The notes under the pieces: generated by a model
Told to the model about the DNA's origin: nothing
The model's input: only the letters and a program-made list of their open reading frames with translations
Database searches by the model: none
Assembly: GCA_000611775.1 (NCBI GenBank)
Contig: KK106985.1
Coordinates: forward strand, 1,970,291-2,034,290
Length of the DNA: 64,000 nt
Reading direction: 5' to 3'
Source: Umbilicaria muhlenbergii
Taxonomy: Eukaryota; Ascomycota; Lecanoromycetes; Umbilicariales; Umbilicariaceae
Program-made: the position numbers and the translations under genes
Part shown: positions 36,149-48,171 of the stretch, one piece after another
Numbering within the stretch: the stretch's first letter is position 1
Layout of the letters: the number at the start of each line of letters is the position of its first letter

Positions 36149-38137
36149 CTACCACTGCGCATGTTCTCTTACCCCACCCCTCTTCTTCACTTCTCCATCC
36201 AGCGCCTGCTTGAACGCGAAAATCCCTGCATACACCGCCCGCGCCCATGCCTCCTCCCCACCTACTCTCTTCCCCCTCTTATCCTCATGCCACCGCAAAA
36301 CATCCCTCTTCACCTGCGCCTTCATCTTCCCCATCACTTCCACATCCGCATCCTCCAACCCATCAACCCCCAACACCCAGCTGCACTGCCTGGTCCGCTT
36401 GTCCTCGATATACGTATACACGGGCCGGAGATCGAAACCGCGCGCGAAAAAGGACAGCGTGTTATACGTTACCAACTCACTTTCGTTGATTCTTTCTTTG
36501 GGACAGGACGGCCACAGAGGGCGCGGGAGGGGCCGAGGGGGCAGGGTTAGCGGATATGGGAGGAGGGAGGTGGTGGGCCAGGGGAGGGGCGTGCTGCTCG
36601 GGGAGGCGATGTGGGATGTCCATGCGCGGTTATAGTTTTCTAGAGCGGCGGGGCCGTTGCCGTTACGGGTGTCCTCGAAGCCGGCGTTGCGGTCGCGCGC
36701 GGGGGAGGGAGGGCGGGAGAAATCGGGCGTTCCGGGTGGGGTGCGAGCGGAGCGGTTATCGACGGATTCGTCGTCGTCGCTGGAGTCGGGATAGCGATAA
36801 GGGTTCGTGGGGGGTGGGCTGTCCCAAGGATGTGGTGGGGGGTGTGCGGATGATTTCCGTGCTTGGCGGAGGCGTCGCCATTCGGCTTTGAGCTCGCGAT
36901 TCTCGGCCCGGAGCACTTCTTTCTGACGTTGGAGGATGGCTCGCTCGTGGAGGAGGTGGTCGCGCTCGCGCTTTAGTTGGCGGTCGGCGCTTTGAAGGTG
37001 CCGGAGCTGGGTCGTTATTCGCCGGAAGGTTTCGCGTGGTAATCTGCGTCGGTGGCGCGACCATTGGGGTGGCAGGTGCCGGATTCGTTCGTGGAAGGTT
37101 GGGGTACGTGGCTGTGGCCCTGAGTGGAGATTTGGACCGTACGTGAAGTAGTCTTGCCGCTCGGGCTGCTGCTCGCTGTAGGAGGTTGCGAAAGGTGTCC
37201 AGGGCTCGGGCGGAGAGGAAGAAGTGGGGGAGACGCCGACGTTCTCCCACGTATCTGTGGTTTCGGGGTCTGAGCAATGTCGATTGTTGGTATCTGGGTC
37301 GTTCCAAGTCTCGGGCAGAGCCTCAAAATCCTTGTCTTTGATCGTTGAGCAATGGCCTGGAGTCGGAGGCCTGTTCAGCAATGGCTCTTGCGCCGGTTTC
37401 CTGGTGCTGTGTTGCCCCACGGTTTCAAAGAGAGTGGCGCCGGTATTACCCTGTGGAGGGAGGACGTCATCTGCTCGCATATAGAGCTCGTATGCCCATG
37501 TCTCGACCGGTGGGTTGGCGTGTGCGTGTGTGCTATTCCTGGGTTGTCCCTCCGAGAAGTGTGTATTTCCGAGAGGTATGGTTTTTCCGGCCGTGAAATT
37601 CTCCCCTCGAACGGCTGCGGTCTGTCCAGACCTTTGAGCTTGCGGAACGCCTGTTGGATCGAAATGATGACGAATTGGCCTCATGGGAAGATTCCGGGTT
37701 CGCCAATTCGATTCCCTATCTACACGCAATCACTCATTACGGCTATTCAAATGTGGCAAAGAATTGTGATGATGATCCTGGCATTACTCACTGATAGTAT
37801 CCTGCAACCCAGGACGCATATAGGGCCGTGGGTAGCGAGCTGGACGGTCGCCTGGAGCATCGTAACGCGAAGGTCGAGATGATGGTCTCGAATGGCTGAA
37901 GGGGTGCTCAAAGAGAGTTTGAGTCGGAGCACGCTCCCCTGAAAATCGGTGGCATTGCGGCCTCCCCGCAGCATATGTATCTTCATACCTCGAAAATGGA
38001 GGAAGGCGACCGGGAGCTGTGTGGCCGTCAATGCCGAAAAGTTGACGCCTGAACGCCCACTGAGCTTGACGAAGATATTCCATGGAAAGCCCATGAGGAT
38101 AACCATCACAGCCATGGAAATTTGAAAAGTCACCCAT
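36149..38137 (-). CDS. Unknown protein, disordered with coiled coil and conserved-looking C-terminal domain
   Basis: I do not recognise a named family. Exons on the minus strand: 38137-37792 and 37719-36149; the 72-base intron (GTGAGT..GTGTAG) joins LQDTI-NRESNWR, giving 638 residues. The N-terminal two thirds is Pro/Arg/Ser-rich and looks disordered. A strongly charged coiled coil spans about 345-403 (QLKRERDHLLHERAILQRQK). Low-complexity Pro/Ser/Arg follows. The last ~110 residues look folded: SELVTYNTLSFFARGFDLRP, then VKRDVLRWHEDKRG and WARAVYAGIFAFKQALDGEV. The RWHEDK stretch resembles the helix of J-like fungal proteins but there is no HPD motif, so I do not call it a DnaJ protein. The frame, coding-like composition and intron support a real gene. 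Confidence 0.72.
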
Positions 38138-38748
38138 ACTGGCTGATTAGATCAAAGGACAAGACTAGGATGGTTGCGAAATTTGCAGAAGCATTTTCTT
38201 CTGCGAAATGCGTTGCAATATAGAGGGATTCCATAGCACTGACAGCACAGAATGGCCAGCAAACCACGGCGACCACAAGACATTAGAGACGTCAGTCCAG
38301 ATAGATGATGCACGCCAAAGGAAAAACGATGTTGTCGGTTGATTGACGCGCGAATGGCCCACGTTCATGGTTTTCATTTGCTTGCAGCTGTGGGTTGCCA
38401 TTGCGCAAACTTCGACCCGGTCACGTAGCAGCGGTGCAACATTGAGTGTGTCCTTCGCCCAGCAATGGGCCCCTGCATGTTAGATACGACCTCGTACATA
38501 GTGATATAAATACGAATGAGTTACCCTGTCTCAGCGATTGAGATCCAAATCGGTCAATCAGCGGCATGAACACCGTCTTTTTAGGCGTGATAGAATCAGC
38601 GTGGTCTCATTGAGCAAGTATACGCACGTTCTCGACAGGGGTATTTCCAGAACATGAAACGCCTCAAACAGAAATCCCCCAGTGCCCAACACCCAGAACC
38701 GCCTTTCCTGATACACACAATAACAATGAATACTCACTACATGCCTCA
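38138..38748. other. Intergenic, unknown gene promoter and coiled-coil gene 3' end
   Basis: About 610 bases between two leftward genes. A 78-codon minus-strand frame (38165-38401) has no family features. Nothing else seen. Confidence 0.5.
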
Positions 38749-40822
38749 CTACTCTGTACCATTCTCCGTGCTTATACTTCTGGGCGGGCCTTCCTGCGCT
38801 CCTCGGTTGAACCATCCCATCCAGCTACCTCTGTTGGCCTTCCGTCTCGCAGCTTCTTCTTCGTCCTTTAGTCTTTGAGCCGCTCCTGAGGCCCCACTCT
38901 CCATCTCCCTGTTCTCTTGCACAAGCCTTAGCGGACGAAGCCTGTTCTGTGTCATGACGGCTCCCGTATAGTTCGTTGAAGCTGCATTGTTCCTAGGAGG
39001 ACTGGGTGTGTCGAGCTCACCGCTGTGATCACTGAAAGTGCTGTTCGAGCTACTTCCCACTCTATCGCTTGGTGCACGGGAGCCAGATGGACCTCGAGCA
39101 GCGGCAGCGGGGTGGCTGGTTACAGCGGCAGTTGCGAAGAAAGAGTTTCGAGGCGCAGTGGCAACAGGACTGATGCCTGGAGTTATGGCGCCTCCCGAGC
39201 CAGCTGATGGTGGTCCACGGTACATCTGATTGACAGCTGCCGCAGCATATACCATGTCGGACTGGCTTCGATGATGACTGCCGCGGCGCACTGGTTGCGA
39301 ACGAATAAGCGGCACGCTGGGGGCTGTCGAGGGATCTTCGTTCGTTGTGACTGCCTGGGGTGCCACTGGTGGCGGCATCTGATTTCCTGGCTTTGATCGG
39401 ACATTTGGCCGTGAAGGGCCCGCAACGACCGACCTTGCTCTTTGAAGGAGAGAGGGTGGGGCTTCCCCGTCTTTTTCCAATGGTGGAGGAGGAAGTTCTT
39501 TCTCTGTGTCTACAGTCCTGTGTCTGTTTGCAGCTGAAGGCCTGGGAGCACCAGAAATGATATCAGGGGTCTTCTCAAGTAGGGTCTCGAAGTCTTTGTG
39601 TTGCAGTAGGCGGCTAATGATGCTTTCAATATACAGGGTCAGAGCCTTGTTCTGGTCTTTTAGGGACCGGGTTTCGGCTTCAAGTCGACGATGGCTATCA
39701 CTTCCCTCTTCAGCAGCTGACTCGAGTTCTTCCGCCAAGGACCCCAGACCAGAGGAGACTCCGTATGCTGTTGGTTCTTGCATGCATTCCGTCTTGGTGA
39801 AGTCTCCGTTAAGCGTTTTTTCACTCAGCAGAAGCTGGAAACTTTCGTTGTCTTCCATAAGCCTGGCATTGGCCATTCGAGTCTCGAGCAGTATTTTTTC
39901 CAGCTCCTGCATCCGGCCACCTCCCATGTTTTCCGTCTCCACAAGCTTGATTTGGGCTTCTGCGAGTTCGAGCCGCAAAGATTCGATGACTCTGTCTTTC
40001 TGCATGACCATTTTAGAATCACTTCTCGACTCGCTAGGCTGCAACGATGAAGAGGGTGCGAATCGGCCGTTCTCGGTGTTTGGAGACCCACTGCTGAGTA
40101 CGCTTGCTGTTGCTGATACCCATTAGACATGTCGTCCAAAACAGGGTGGTTCTGCACTGCTTACAGGATCGGGATAGCCTTCTGTCGCCGTCAATATTCA
40201 GACGCATATCCCGCTGCGCCAACGTCTCTTTTAACCTTTGGATGGTCGAGTGTAATCCTTCCTCCCTAGCGTTGTGTTCCTTATTCTCCTTTTCCATAGC
40301 CATCCGCTCGGAGTCCAAGCGGGCCTCCATATCTCGATTCTGGCGCAATACCTCTCTGTTCTTCTTTTCGAGCGCCTCAATCTTCTCACTATCCTCGTGC
40401 ATGCGTTCCTCGAGCCTGCCATGCTCATTCCGTGATTCATCAAGTCGCACTTGCAGCATAGCCAGCTGGCGCTGATATTCTCCCGAGGCTGTTTCGGCTT
40501 TGAATAGACGGCTTTTTAAATCATCGATCACAGCGGCCGTCTCTGCTCTTGCATCATCCTCGCTAGCGTCTTCTGATGCAGTGGATATGTCGTTCGAGCT
40601 TAGATTTGTCGGTCCCGGTCCCGGGCGCTTTGTGCTTGCTCGCGCGGACCTAGTCACTCCACTGCTCCCCCTTATCGACTTTGTCCTACCAATCCCGTTC
40701 GCTGTCGACGGGGTTGACGGAGGCCAGCCTTGAGGGGTGGGGGAAGGGGGCGGATTAGGAGTGGTTGATGGCCGGCGACCAGTTGTGGTCGGAGGCGGGG
40801 GTTTCTTCACACTTGTAGACAT
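38749..40822 (-). CDS. Long coiled-coil protein, function unknown
   Basis: Exons on the minus strand: 40822-40165 and 40112-38749 with a 52-base intron, giving 673 residues. A second acceptor six bases further on is equally in frame. The N-terminus is a Pro/Ser/Thr/Lys-rich, probably disordered segment. Coiled coils fill roughly 90-215 (SRLFKAETASGEYQRQLAML, DSEKIEALEKKNREVLRQNR) and continue past the intron to about 390. The rest is Ser/Pro/Ala-rich. Near the C-terminus RLRPLRLVQENREMESG and GSWMGWFNRG look like conserved peptide motifs. It resembles fungal proteins loosely annotated as M-protein repeat or myosin-tail-like; such names reflect only coiled-coil similarity. A cytoskeletal or polarity role is a guess. 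Confidence 0.78.
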
Positions 40823-41591
40823 GCCTGTATGCTGGCAGTTCGAACGGAGTATGTATAAAGGAAGTATATACCATGGGAGAGGGCGAGCTTATACTCGTAT
40901 GCTCGTACTCGCTGCCCGGGTGCTGACGGCTATATTTAGACAGCTGTAAGGGGCTTCCACTTTCCAACCATAAGCCTTAAAAGTGCATCAACAATTGTGT
41001 AGGGCAGCTCACTCGATTCACATCGAAGCCTGCAAGAAATCCAGGTATCATCTTGCTGCTGCCTTACTCCTACGGCTTCCCTCCTTGCATACCGTGATAC
41101 GCAAAGGTTGTCCGCCACCAGGCGCACGGGGAGCAAGAAGCGAGACAGGGATTCGGCTCAAGTACGTACGGGTATGTAAACACCATGCAGTACAACGTCG
41201 CACGAAACGACGACGATCCAAAGAACCACGGCCGTATTGCGAGAAAGGCGGCAAACTGAAATGGTCACCGGTTGATTCTTGATATGCACCTCTTTGCGTG
41301 GTGAAGAACGGCCCGCTTCAAGATGAAGAGCAACACGCGTTTCACTGGTGCAACCAAACCAGAACTGCGGATGCAGCGGAAGTGCAGGGGCCCTGGGAGG
41401 GAGCCACATCCTGAAACGTAGCCTCCATCACTAGCGTGGGAGCGTGCCAAGGAGATCCACAAGCGAAGTTTTCCACACAAACTCCCCTCCGACGCCATCA
41501 AGCAGTCAAGATCCGCAACCCAACAAAAGTCCGGAGCGCCTGAACATCCCACACAAACAGGAAGCCCGACAACTTCCTTACCTGCGCAACG
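40823..41591. promoter_or_regulatory. Divergent intergenic region, coiled-coil gene / eL30
   Basis: About 770 bases that must hold both promoters. Overlapping frames on both strands (e.g. 41265-41762 minus) run into the eL30 first exon from the antisense side and have no domain. No element named with confidence. Confidence 0.55.
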
Positions 41592-42252
41592 ATGGCACCC
41601 ACCAAGAAGGCTAAGAAGACCGCCGACAGCATCAACTCGCGTCTGGCATTGGTGATGAAGTCCGGAAAGGGTAAGGAAAATCCCAGGCAGGACCGCAGCA
41701 ACCACTGTCCGCTTAATCAACCCAGTCGTCCGGGTACTGACGTTTTTCAACTGGACAGTCACACTGGGCTACAAATCGACGCTGAAGATGCTCCGCTCCG
41801 GCAAGGCCAAGCTCGTCATCATTGCCGGCAACACTCCCCCTCTGCGCAAGAGCGAACTCGAGTGTAAGAGGGTACCTCTGATATACCAAGGGCCGCAGTT
41901 GCTGATATCTATATGCAGACTACTCCATGCTTTCGAAGACGAACGTCCACCACTTCGCCGGTAACAACGTAAGCCACTCCGATTCCTTCGTCTCTCTATT
42001 CTTTTCCCCCGGGTTTCGTTCATCTTCATCTGCGAGCTCTATTCCTCTGCAGCCCAACGACCAGGCTTTTCAAGTCTACAGGGCTTACCCAACGAAGAGG
42101 TCTTCATATAAGACTTTGGAGGGTAAAACGACTGTGCTGACTTCCCCTGGCAGATCGAGCTCGGGACCGCGTGTGGGAAGCTTTACAGATGCTCGACGAT
42201 GGCTGTGTTGGAGGCTGGTGACTCGGATATCTTGAGCGGTGCTTCAGCATAG
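41592..42252 (+). CDS. RPL30: 60S ribosomal protein eL30
   Basis: A large-subunit ribosomal protein that in yeast also represses splicing of its own transcript. Exons: 41592-41670, 41759-41863, 41919-41968 and 42154-42252; introns of 88, 55 and 185 bases; 110 residues. The spliced product reads [79 protein letters not shown] and ends [11 protein letters not shown]. Every junction restores family sequence. The 185-base third intron is longer than most here; I saw no box C/D pair in it. Confidence 0.95.
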
Positions 42253-42633
42253 ATGTTGAGATAGCAATTGCATAATTCGACCGTTAGCAGCGAGCGCTGT
42301 CAAAACATCTTTATTTCCAAGTCGAATCTGTGATACCCATGAACTAAGCTGGGCGAGTTCCCTTTCTGCCTACAAGTAAAAGTACAACGGCGGTCCCCAC
42401 ACTGTTAGTTTCTTCCATTGGTAAGACCGATTACACAGCAGTATCATACAGTAGAGTTTCGTGGTCAATTAGGGCTTAATAAGCCAGGGCTTGTTCGCTT
42501 AATCTCGGTGGCGTGCCTCGCTGAACTGACAAATCCAAGTGAGTCAACCTCATTCAAAACTCCGTCGACAACCCAGCTCCTCGATCACAATCCGTTCGCA
42601 AGAAGCGCATTATCATCACAGGCACTATTCACG
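42253..42633. promoter_or_regulatory. Intergenic, eL30 to uL16
   Basis: A 380-base region between two ribosomal protein genes on the same strand; it should carry the uL16 promoter. No motif called. Confidence 0.55.
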
Positions 42634-43560
42634 ATGGCACGTCGTCCCGCGAGATGTTACCGTTACTGCAAGAATAAGGTATATACCAGCCAGTGGAGAC
42701 ATCTACGCACACTACACCCTTCGAGATACATAGTGCTCCGAGCATTACCGCGGCCGAGTCGAGCGTTCCCTACTTAGCAGACAATGCTAACTCATCTCTC
42801 TTCCACAGCCATATCCCAAATCCCGCTTCAACCGTGGTGTGCCCGACCCCAAGATCCGCATCTTCGATCTCGGCCGCAAGCGCGCCAACGTCGATGAATT
42901 CCCCCTCTGCGTGCACATGGTCTCGAACGAATACGAACAACTCTCCTCCGAAGCTCTCGAAGCCGCCCGTATCTGTGCCAACAAGTACGTCTCTCTCACA
43001 TACCATTCATCCGACCCAACACAAATGTGCTGGGGCTGACATGGTGGGAATTAGGTACCTCGTCAAGGTGGCTGGCAAAGAAGGTTTCCATCTCCGCGTC
43101 CGCGCCCACCCTTACCACGTCGTGCGCATCAACAAAATGTTGTCATGCGCCGGCGCTGATAGGCTGCAAACTGGTATGCGTGGTGCTTGGGGCAAGCCCA
43201 ACGGAAGTGTTGCTCGTGTGAATATCGGCCAGATCCTCCTGTCTGTGCGAACGCGTGATGCTCGTGAGTACTACCTTTTCATATCGACACGCCTGCGCAA
43301 TCACAACTAATAATGTTGTAACAGACCGTGCCACCGCCATCGAGGCTCTCCGTCGCTCACAATACAAGTTTCCTGGCCGTCAAAAGATCATCGTTTCCAA
43401 GAACTGGGGTTTCACACCGCTACGCCGTGACGAATACCTTGAGAAGCGCGCTGAGGGCAAATTTAAGATTGACGGTGCGTACGTGCAGTTCTTGAGGAAC
43501 AAGGGGCCAATCGAGAAGAACGTTGCAAGATTCCCAGAGGCGTTCGCTACGGAGGCATAG
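42634..43560 (+). CDS. RPL10: 60S ribosomal protein uL16 (Rpl10/QM family)
   Basis: A late-assembling large-subunit protein close to the peptidyl transferase centre, needed for Nmd3 release and subunit joining. Exons: 42634-42678, 42809-42984, 43055-43263 and 43325-43560; introns of 130, 70 and 61 bases; 221 residues. The spliced protein starts [20 protein letters not shown] and continues [40 protein letters not shown] and [15 protein letters not shown]. The P-site loop region around [12 protein letters not shown] is complete. The tail is short and ends FPEAFATEA. It lies next to the eL30 gene on the same strand. Confidence 0.96.
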
Positions 43561-43811
43561 ATGGTTCCGGGGGGGGTGCAATGGCGTGGAGTGTGGATGA
43601 AAGACAAGGGGAGAGCTGTGTAGCTAGTTTGCGTTTCAGTCAATAGACAAAATGCTAGCGGCTTCTATCCTTGACGGAATATGTAATCGTGCTATCCATA
43701 CAGTCCTTCCCTTCATTCCAAGATAATGATACGCTCCAAACGCCAATTGCCTATGACACGGTTCTTTGTTACTCTCCTGGAAGCTCTCGCTGAGCACACG
43801 GCCATCTCCAA

Positions 43812-45497
43812 TCACAGCGCCCACCCTAAAATCAACGACAACACCACCACTACGCCCACATTCCACCAACCAGCAGCCTGCCTCCCCGGCGCCGCACCCT
43901 TCTTCGTCGAATTGCCACTGCCGGTGTTGATCCCAAACGGCAGTCCTTGATAGCCAAACGTCAAGTTCTGCGGTATAGACGAATTGTAGCACTGGCCATT
44001 AACAATATCCAGATTCGTGAGGTCGTCCTGGCAGAAGAGTCGTTAGAATCCCATTCCCCAACAGGAACAGAGAACTTAACCATACCGGCACGAGGAAAAA
44101 CATATACATCTTCTGATCCAACCCCTTGAAGCCACTCGTATCATACGGAAACTTATCCCCACTATCCGTCCCCGACGTGTTCCTCAAGAAAATACACTGC
44201 ACCTGTCCGGGAAACTGCGTCGCCATCGCCGGATAATCCCGCATCACGTCGCTATTACTCGTATCCGCCACCAAAACGAATTTCCGCTCCGGGTACGTCG
44301 CGAATATCTTCTCGAGCAGGAATTTCCGGATACTGAGGGTGGCGCTCACGTCGCTGAAGTTCAAGGGGCGCGTGTCGAACGAGCCGCCGGGGTAGGTCTT
44401 GTAGATGAAATCCATGTAATTGCGCGTCACCTGCTCCGGGGTGGTGGTGAGGTAGTGGAAGTGGAAGTTGGGGATGCGGGCGGACCAGTTGGCGTAGATG
44501 TCGGGCATGTTCATCCAGGGGACGAAGGGGCGCGCGAAGGAGTTGAGGAGCCCTTCGGACGGTTCGTAGATTTTGGTGACGCGCAGGATGTCGTCGATGT
44601 CGGAGATGACGGTGAGGCCGTGGGGGGGCACGAGGTAGGCCGTTGCGTTGCCGGTCGTGGTGCCTTGGGTGAAGACGTTTAGACGCTGGATTTGGGACGT
44701 GCTGTTGCCGGGGTTGAGGCCGGTGTTGGTGAGGGGGATGAAGCTGTCGAAGTCGCCTTCGGGGGTGGTCGGGTGCGGGAGTTTGATGAGTTGGTTCCCG
44801 CCGGGGGGGGTGACGGCGCCGCCGCCGCCGGGCTCGCCGGAGGAGCCGGCGGTCGGGGCGGGGGCGAGGGAGAAGGTGACGTTTTCGTTGCCTTGTTGGA
44901 GGACGAAGATTTCGGCGGTGAGGTTGCGGGCTTGGGAGGCTTGAGAGGGGGGGAGGGATTGCACGGAGGTTCCGATTAGGAAGACGTTGGCGAGGTCGTC
45001 GAGTTTGGATTCGGAGATGTTAGGTTGCTTGTAGACGTTGCCGTGGAAGCGCAGATTCCAGCCTTGATCGGTCCAGTTTCCATAGCCCCTATATCAGAGT
45101 TAGCGCTGGCACTTTTGTTATCTCAGCTAGTGCCAAGTGGTACTCACGGAATATTCAGGACCTGCGTGGGTAGAGCCGCTACTTGACTATCGTCAAGTCC
45201 CAGGCTGCTTTTGACCGCATCGCCGCTCGGAAAGCCTTGGAAGAAATTCGGCACTCCTGAAGCAACATATGACGGAATGTCTGATCCTAGGCCGTCTAGA
45301 ATGCTCGAGACATCGCCAGCAAGGTCGCTGATGAGTCCTCTTCGCGACTTGAGGGTTTTCGTGGCTTCCCAAGCGGCTGGCGAAGGGGTGATCAAAGGTT
45401 GCTCTGGTGCTGCCGCCGCAGGTTTGAGAGGAGCTGGAGTGGCCGAGATGATGGGGAGGAGGGCTAATAGTAGAGGAGGCAGAGCGTTTACTATCAT
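43812..45497 (-). CDS. Secreted App1-family phosphatase domain protein, possibly GPI-anchored
   Basis: A member of the App1 phosphatidate phosphatase domain family (HAD-like), here with a signal peptide, unlike cytosolic yeast App1. Exons on the minus strand: 45497-45148, 45088-44086 and 44027-43812, with introns of 59 and 58 bases, giving 522 residues. The signal peptide is MIVNALPPLLLALLPIISATPA. The catalytic loop reads SDIDDILRVTK (Asp280, Asp282), where App1 has a D-x-D-x-T motif: here Ile stands at the Thr position. YLTTTPEQVTRNYMDF and FVLVADTSNSDVMRDYP follow. The C-terminus has Ser/Gly then a hydrophobic end (VVVVLSLILGWAL), which would suit a GPI-anchor signal. Several N-x-S/T sites are present. 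An extracytoplasmic lipid phosphatase role is inferred from the family. Confidence 0.86.
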
Positions 45498-46478
45498 GAT
45501 GGTCGTCGTTGTAGATCCACCCTCAGGGGGGAGGGGTCGGTCGTGTCCGTGTGGTGCGTTGCGCTGCTAAGTCTTTGAATAGTGAGCAAGCACGCGACGG
45601 TGGGTGATTCGAGCTGGTGCAAGGGAAAGGACAGTCCTGATTATGCGTGAGTAATGTTTGATGCCATTCGTAATATGTGTATGTACAGAGCGTGCACGCA
45701 TCAACAAAGGAGAGAAACAGGAGCATGACACGCCAAGATTTGCACGCATGGCCACTTCCCTGCTTGAGATGAGCAATTGGAAACTGCGTGTCGGCACCCT
45801 GGTAAGCTCGGCAATGATGCTTGATGCTTGATAGGCGCCGCAGCCAATGCCATTCGAGCGGCTTCATTCGCCAAGAGATCGGACTGACGGCCAGCCGCAG
45901 GGCTGCAATACGGCAAGTGGCGGTCCTGAGTTGAGGGACTACGTGACCAGCTCACTCAATAATCAAGAGGGATTGTCAAATATCATACATTCAGAAATCC
46001 ATAAATCGTGGGTACCAGAAATGATTGATTTCTACAAATTTCATTCGAGCAGCAATAGTCTGAGATATCCCCCTCGTGGTTGAGCTCCCTTGTTGAGAGG
46101 GTCAAGTTTATTCAGCACTTGATAGCACAAGGAGTCAAGAGGACTGCACTAATGCACAACTGCTATAGAATGTCTCATCAACTCATCAATTCATACTCTA
46201 ATACCTTAAATATGACACTCAAACCCCATTTGTTGTTTCATGAAATTACCGATAGCAAATGAAGAAGCCACGACGAGAAAACCCAGAAGAGTTTTCCACC
46301 GCACCTGCAGCCCAGCGAGAAAACAGAGCATATCTGGAAAGCACGCCGAAATAATCACGGCACCTGAGAAAGAGCACTTGGATGAACTCAGGAGATAGTA
46401 AGGTTCTCTGAGAATGACAGAGGGACGTAATAGAGAGACACGACAGAAGCCTCTTAAAGCGACCATTAAAGCGCACCC
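45498..46478. other. Intergenic, App1-like gene promoter and flotillin 3' end
   Basis: About 980 bases between two leftward genes. Several short frames without domains. Nothing else seen. Confidence 0.5.
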
Positions 46479-48171
46479 TCAGCCCCTCTCCAATCGACCC
46501 CCTTTGGGAGAAGTGCCATTCGTCTTCGGAGTATCCATCATGGCCTGATTCGGCATCTGCGCCAACCACGATGGAGGAGCAATGCCCGTCTGATCATTAA
46601 TCGTCGACAGCAAGGGCGGCAGGGACTGGAACAGATTGCGGATTGGGGCTCCGGAATCGGCTGTCGAAGATCCCTCGCCAGTATTCCAAACAGTGATCTT
46701 AGGCTGTAGGCCTTGGATCGCGGTTGCGTTGGCCTTGGCCAGTTTCTCATAGGTGCCGTTCTGGAGCATCATGTATTGCATAAGGCTGTTCTCACGTTAG
46801 CGGCGGCGAGTATGAAAAAACAAGAGGTGAGTGAACAGTACCCTTGTGGACCCCCGAGAACGTTTGCCATATGGCCGTACGCCTTGGCCATTTCCGTGAT
46901 TCCCTCTGCTTCTTTACGCTTGGCGAAGAACGCTGCCTCAGCTTCTTTTGTTGCACGGAAATCTATGGGACATCGCCATGATTAGTACCAGATATCGATG
47001 ACAGTCTCAGAAGCCGCGGACATAACGCAAAGGTCAGGGGTGCTCCGGGTGGACTCACAAGCTGCTTCAGCATCCTGTCTCTGTTTATACAATGTACCAT
47101 CAGCGCCTTTAGTATCTGCGTAGAATTTGGCATCTGCTTTCTGTTGTGCTGATTCCTTCTCAATCTTCGCATGAACAAGGTCAGTCGCTCTCATTCTTTC
47201 AAGCTCCATCTCCGCACGCTTGGTCTCCACATCCCTCTGCAGTTCAGCGTCCTTGGCCTCAGCTTGCCTAGTTGCCTGGATCTGGGCCAGGTTGATGCCC
47301 ATATTGAGCCTGGTCTGCGTGGTGGTAAGTTCGGCATCTGCTTGTGCTTTCTCGCTTTTGCGCTGAGTCTCAAGCACCGCTGTCTGCGCGTCGATTTTGC
47401 TGATTTCCTGCCTTGTCTTACCACGCTTCTCAGCCTCGCCAATCTCTCCGATCATTCGAGCATTGGCAACGTCTACTTTGGCTTGATTGGATGCACCCTC
47501 GTGGGCTTTCCGGCTGAGAAACTTGAAATACTCACTGCCCTGGGTGTCTTGGAGCTCCTTGACGTTCGCATTGTATCTGTCTACCTGTCAGTATGTGGCT
47601 GTCCGTGGAGATGCGAGGGCAGCCTGAGGATGCGGAGCGGAGCCAAGTACATCTTTAGACCAAACTGATCCAGTTCACTCTGCACATTCTGAATGACTTT
47701 GGTCTTGAACACCTGGCGTTCTTTGAAGATCTCTTCCATGGTCATGCCCGACACTATGACACGTGTCTCGCCCTCAATGATGCCTTTGACGATGTCTTGG
47801 ACATGGTTACGACCAGTCGCTGTTGGCTTGTTCTTCGATGCTGCCGATGTCCCATCTATGTTGCCGGTAAGGAGCATGGCATACTTCGAAAGTGCTTCAG
47901 GCTTGTCATCTGGCCCAATGGTAAAGACGGCTGGGAGAGAGAATTGCAATTTCTCAATGGTCATGGCCTGCAACGTTATTTCGAAGTCGAATGGGCTGAT
48001 GGAGATCTTGGCGTGTTTCTGCCATGCCCAAACCCAGGCTTTCTTGACAATCTTCACATCCTGGACGCCTCCACCAGTAATCACGATATAGCTGTTGGCA
48101 TCTGACACATGGTACCTGGGATCCTGTTAGCTATTCTGCTGCCATAATTGGTGCAGCATAGCATACCCCAT
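46479..48171 (-). CDS. Flotillin-like SPFH/PHB domain protein
   Basis: A membrane scaffold protein of the flotillin/reggie type. Five exons on the minus strand: 48171-48167 (5 bases, ATGGG), 48115-47651, 47576-47059, 46962-46842 and 46785-46479; introns of 51, 74, 96 and 56 bases; 471 residues. The spliced start MGYHVSDANSYIVITGGGVQ is the family start and would otherwise lack an ATG. The SPFH/PHB domain reads KIVKKAWVWAWQKHAKISIS, MTIEKLQFSLPAVFTIGPDD and ends near ELDQFGLKIYNANVKELQ. A long charged coiled coil (about 200-360) is rich in Ala/Glu/Lys. The flotillin C-terminal domain contains AKAYGHMANVLGGPQGLMQY. The C-terminus is Ser/Thr/Gly-rich. Every junction restores conserved sequence. 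Confidence 0.9.
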
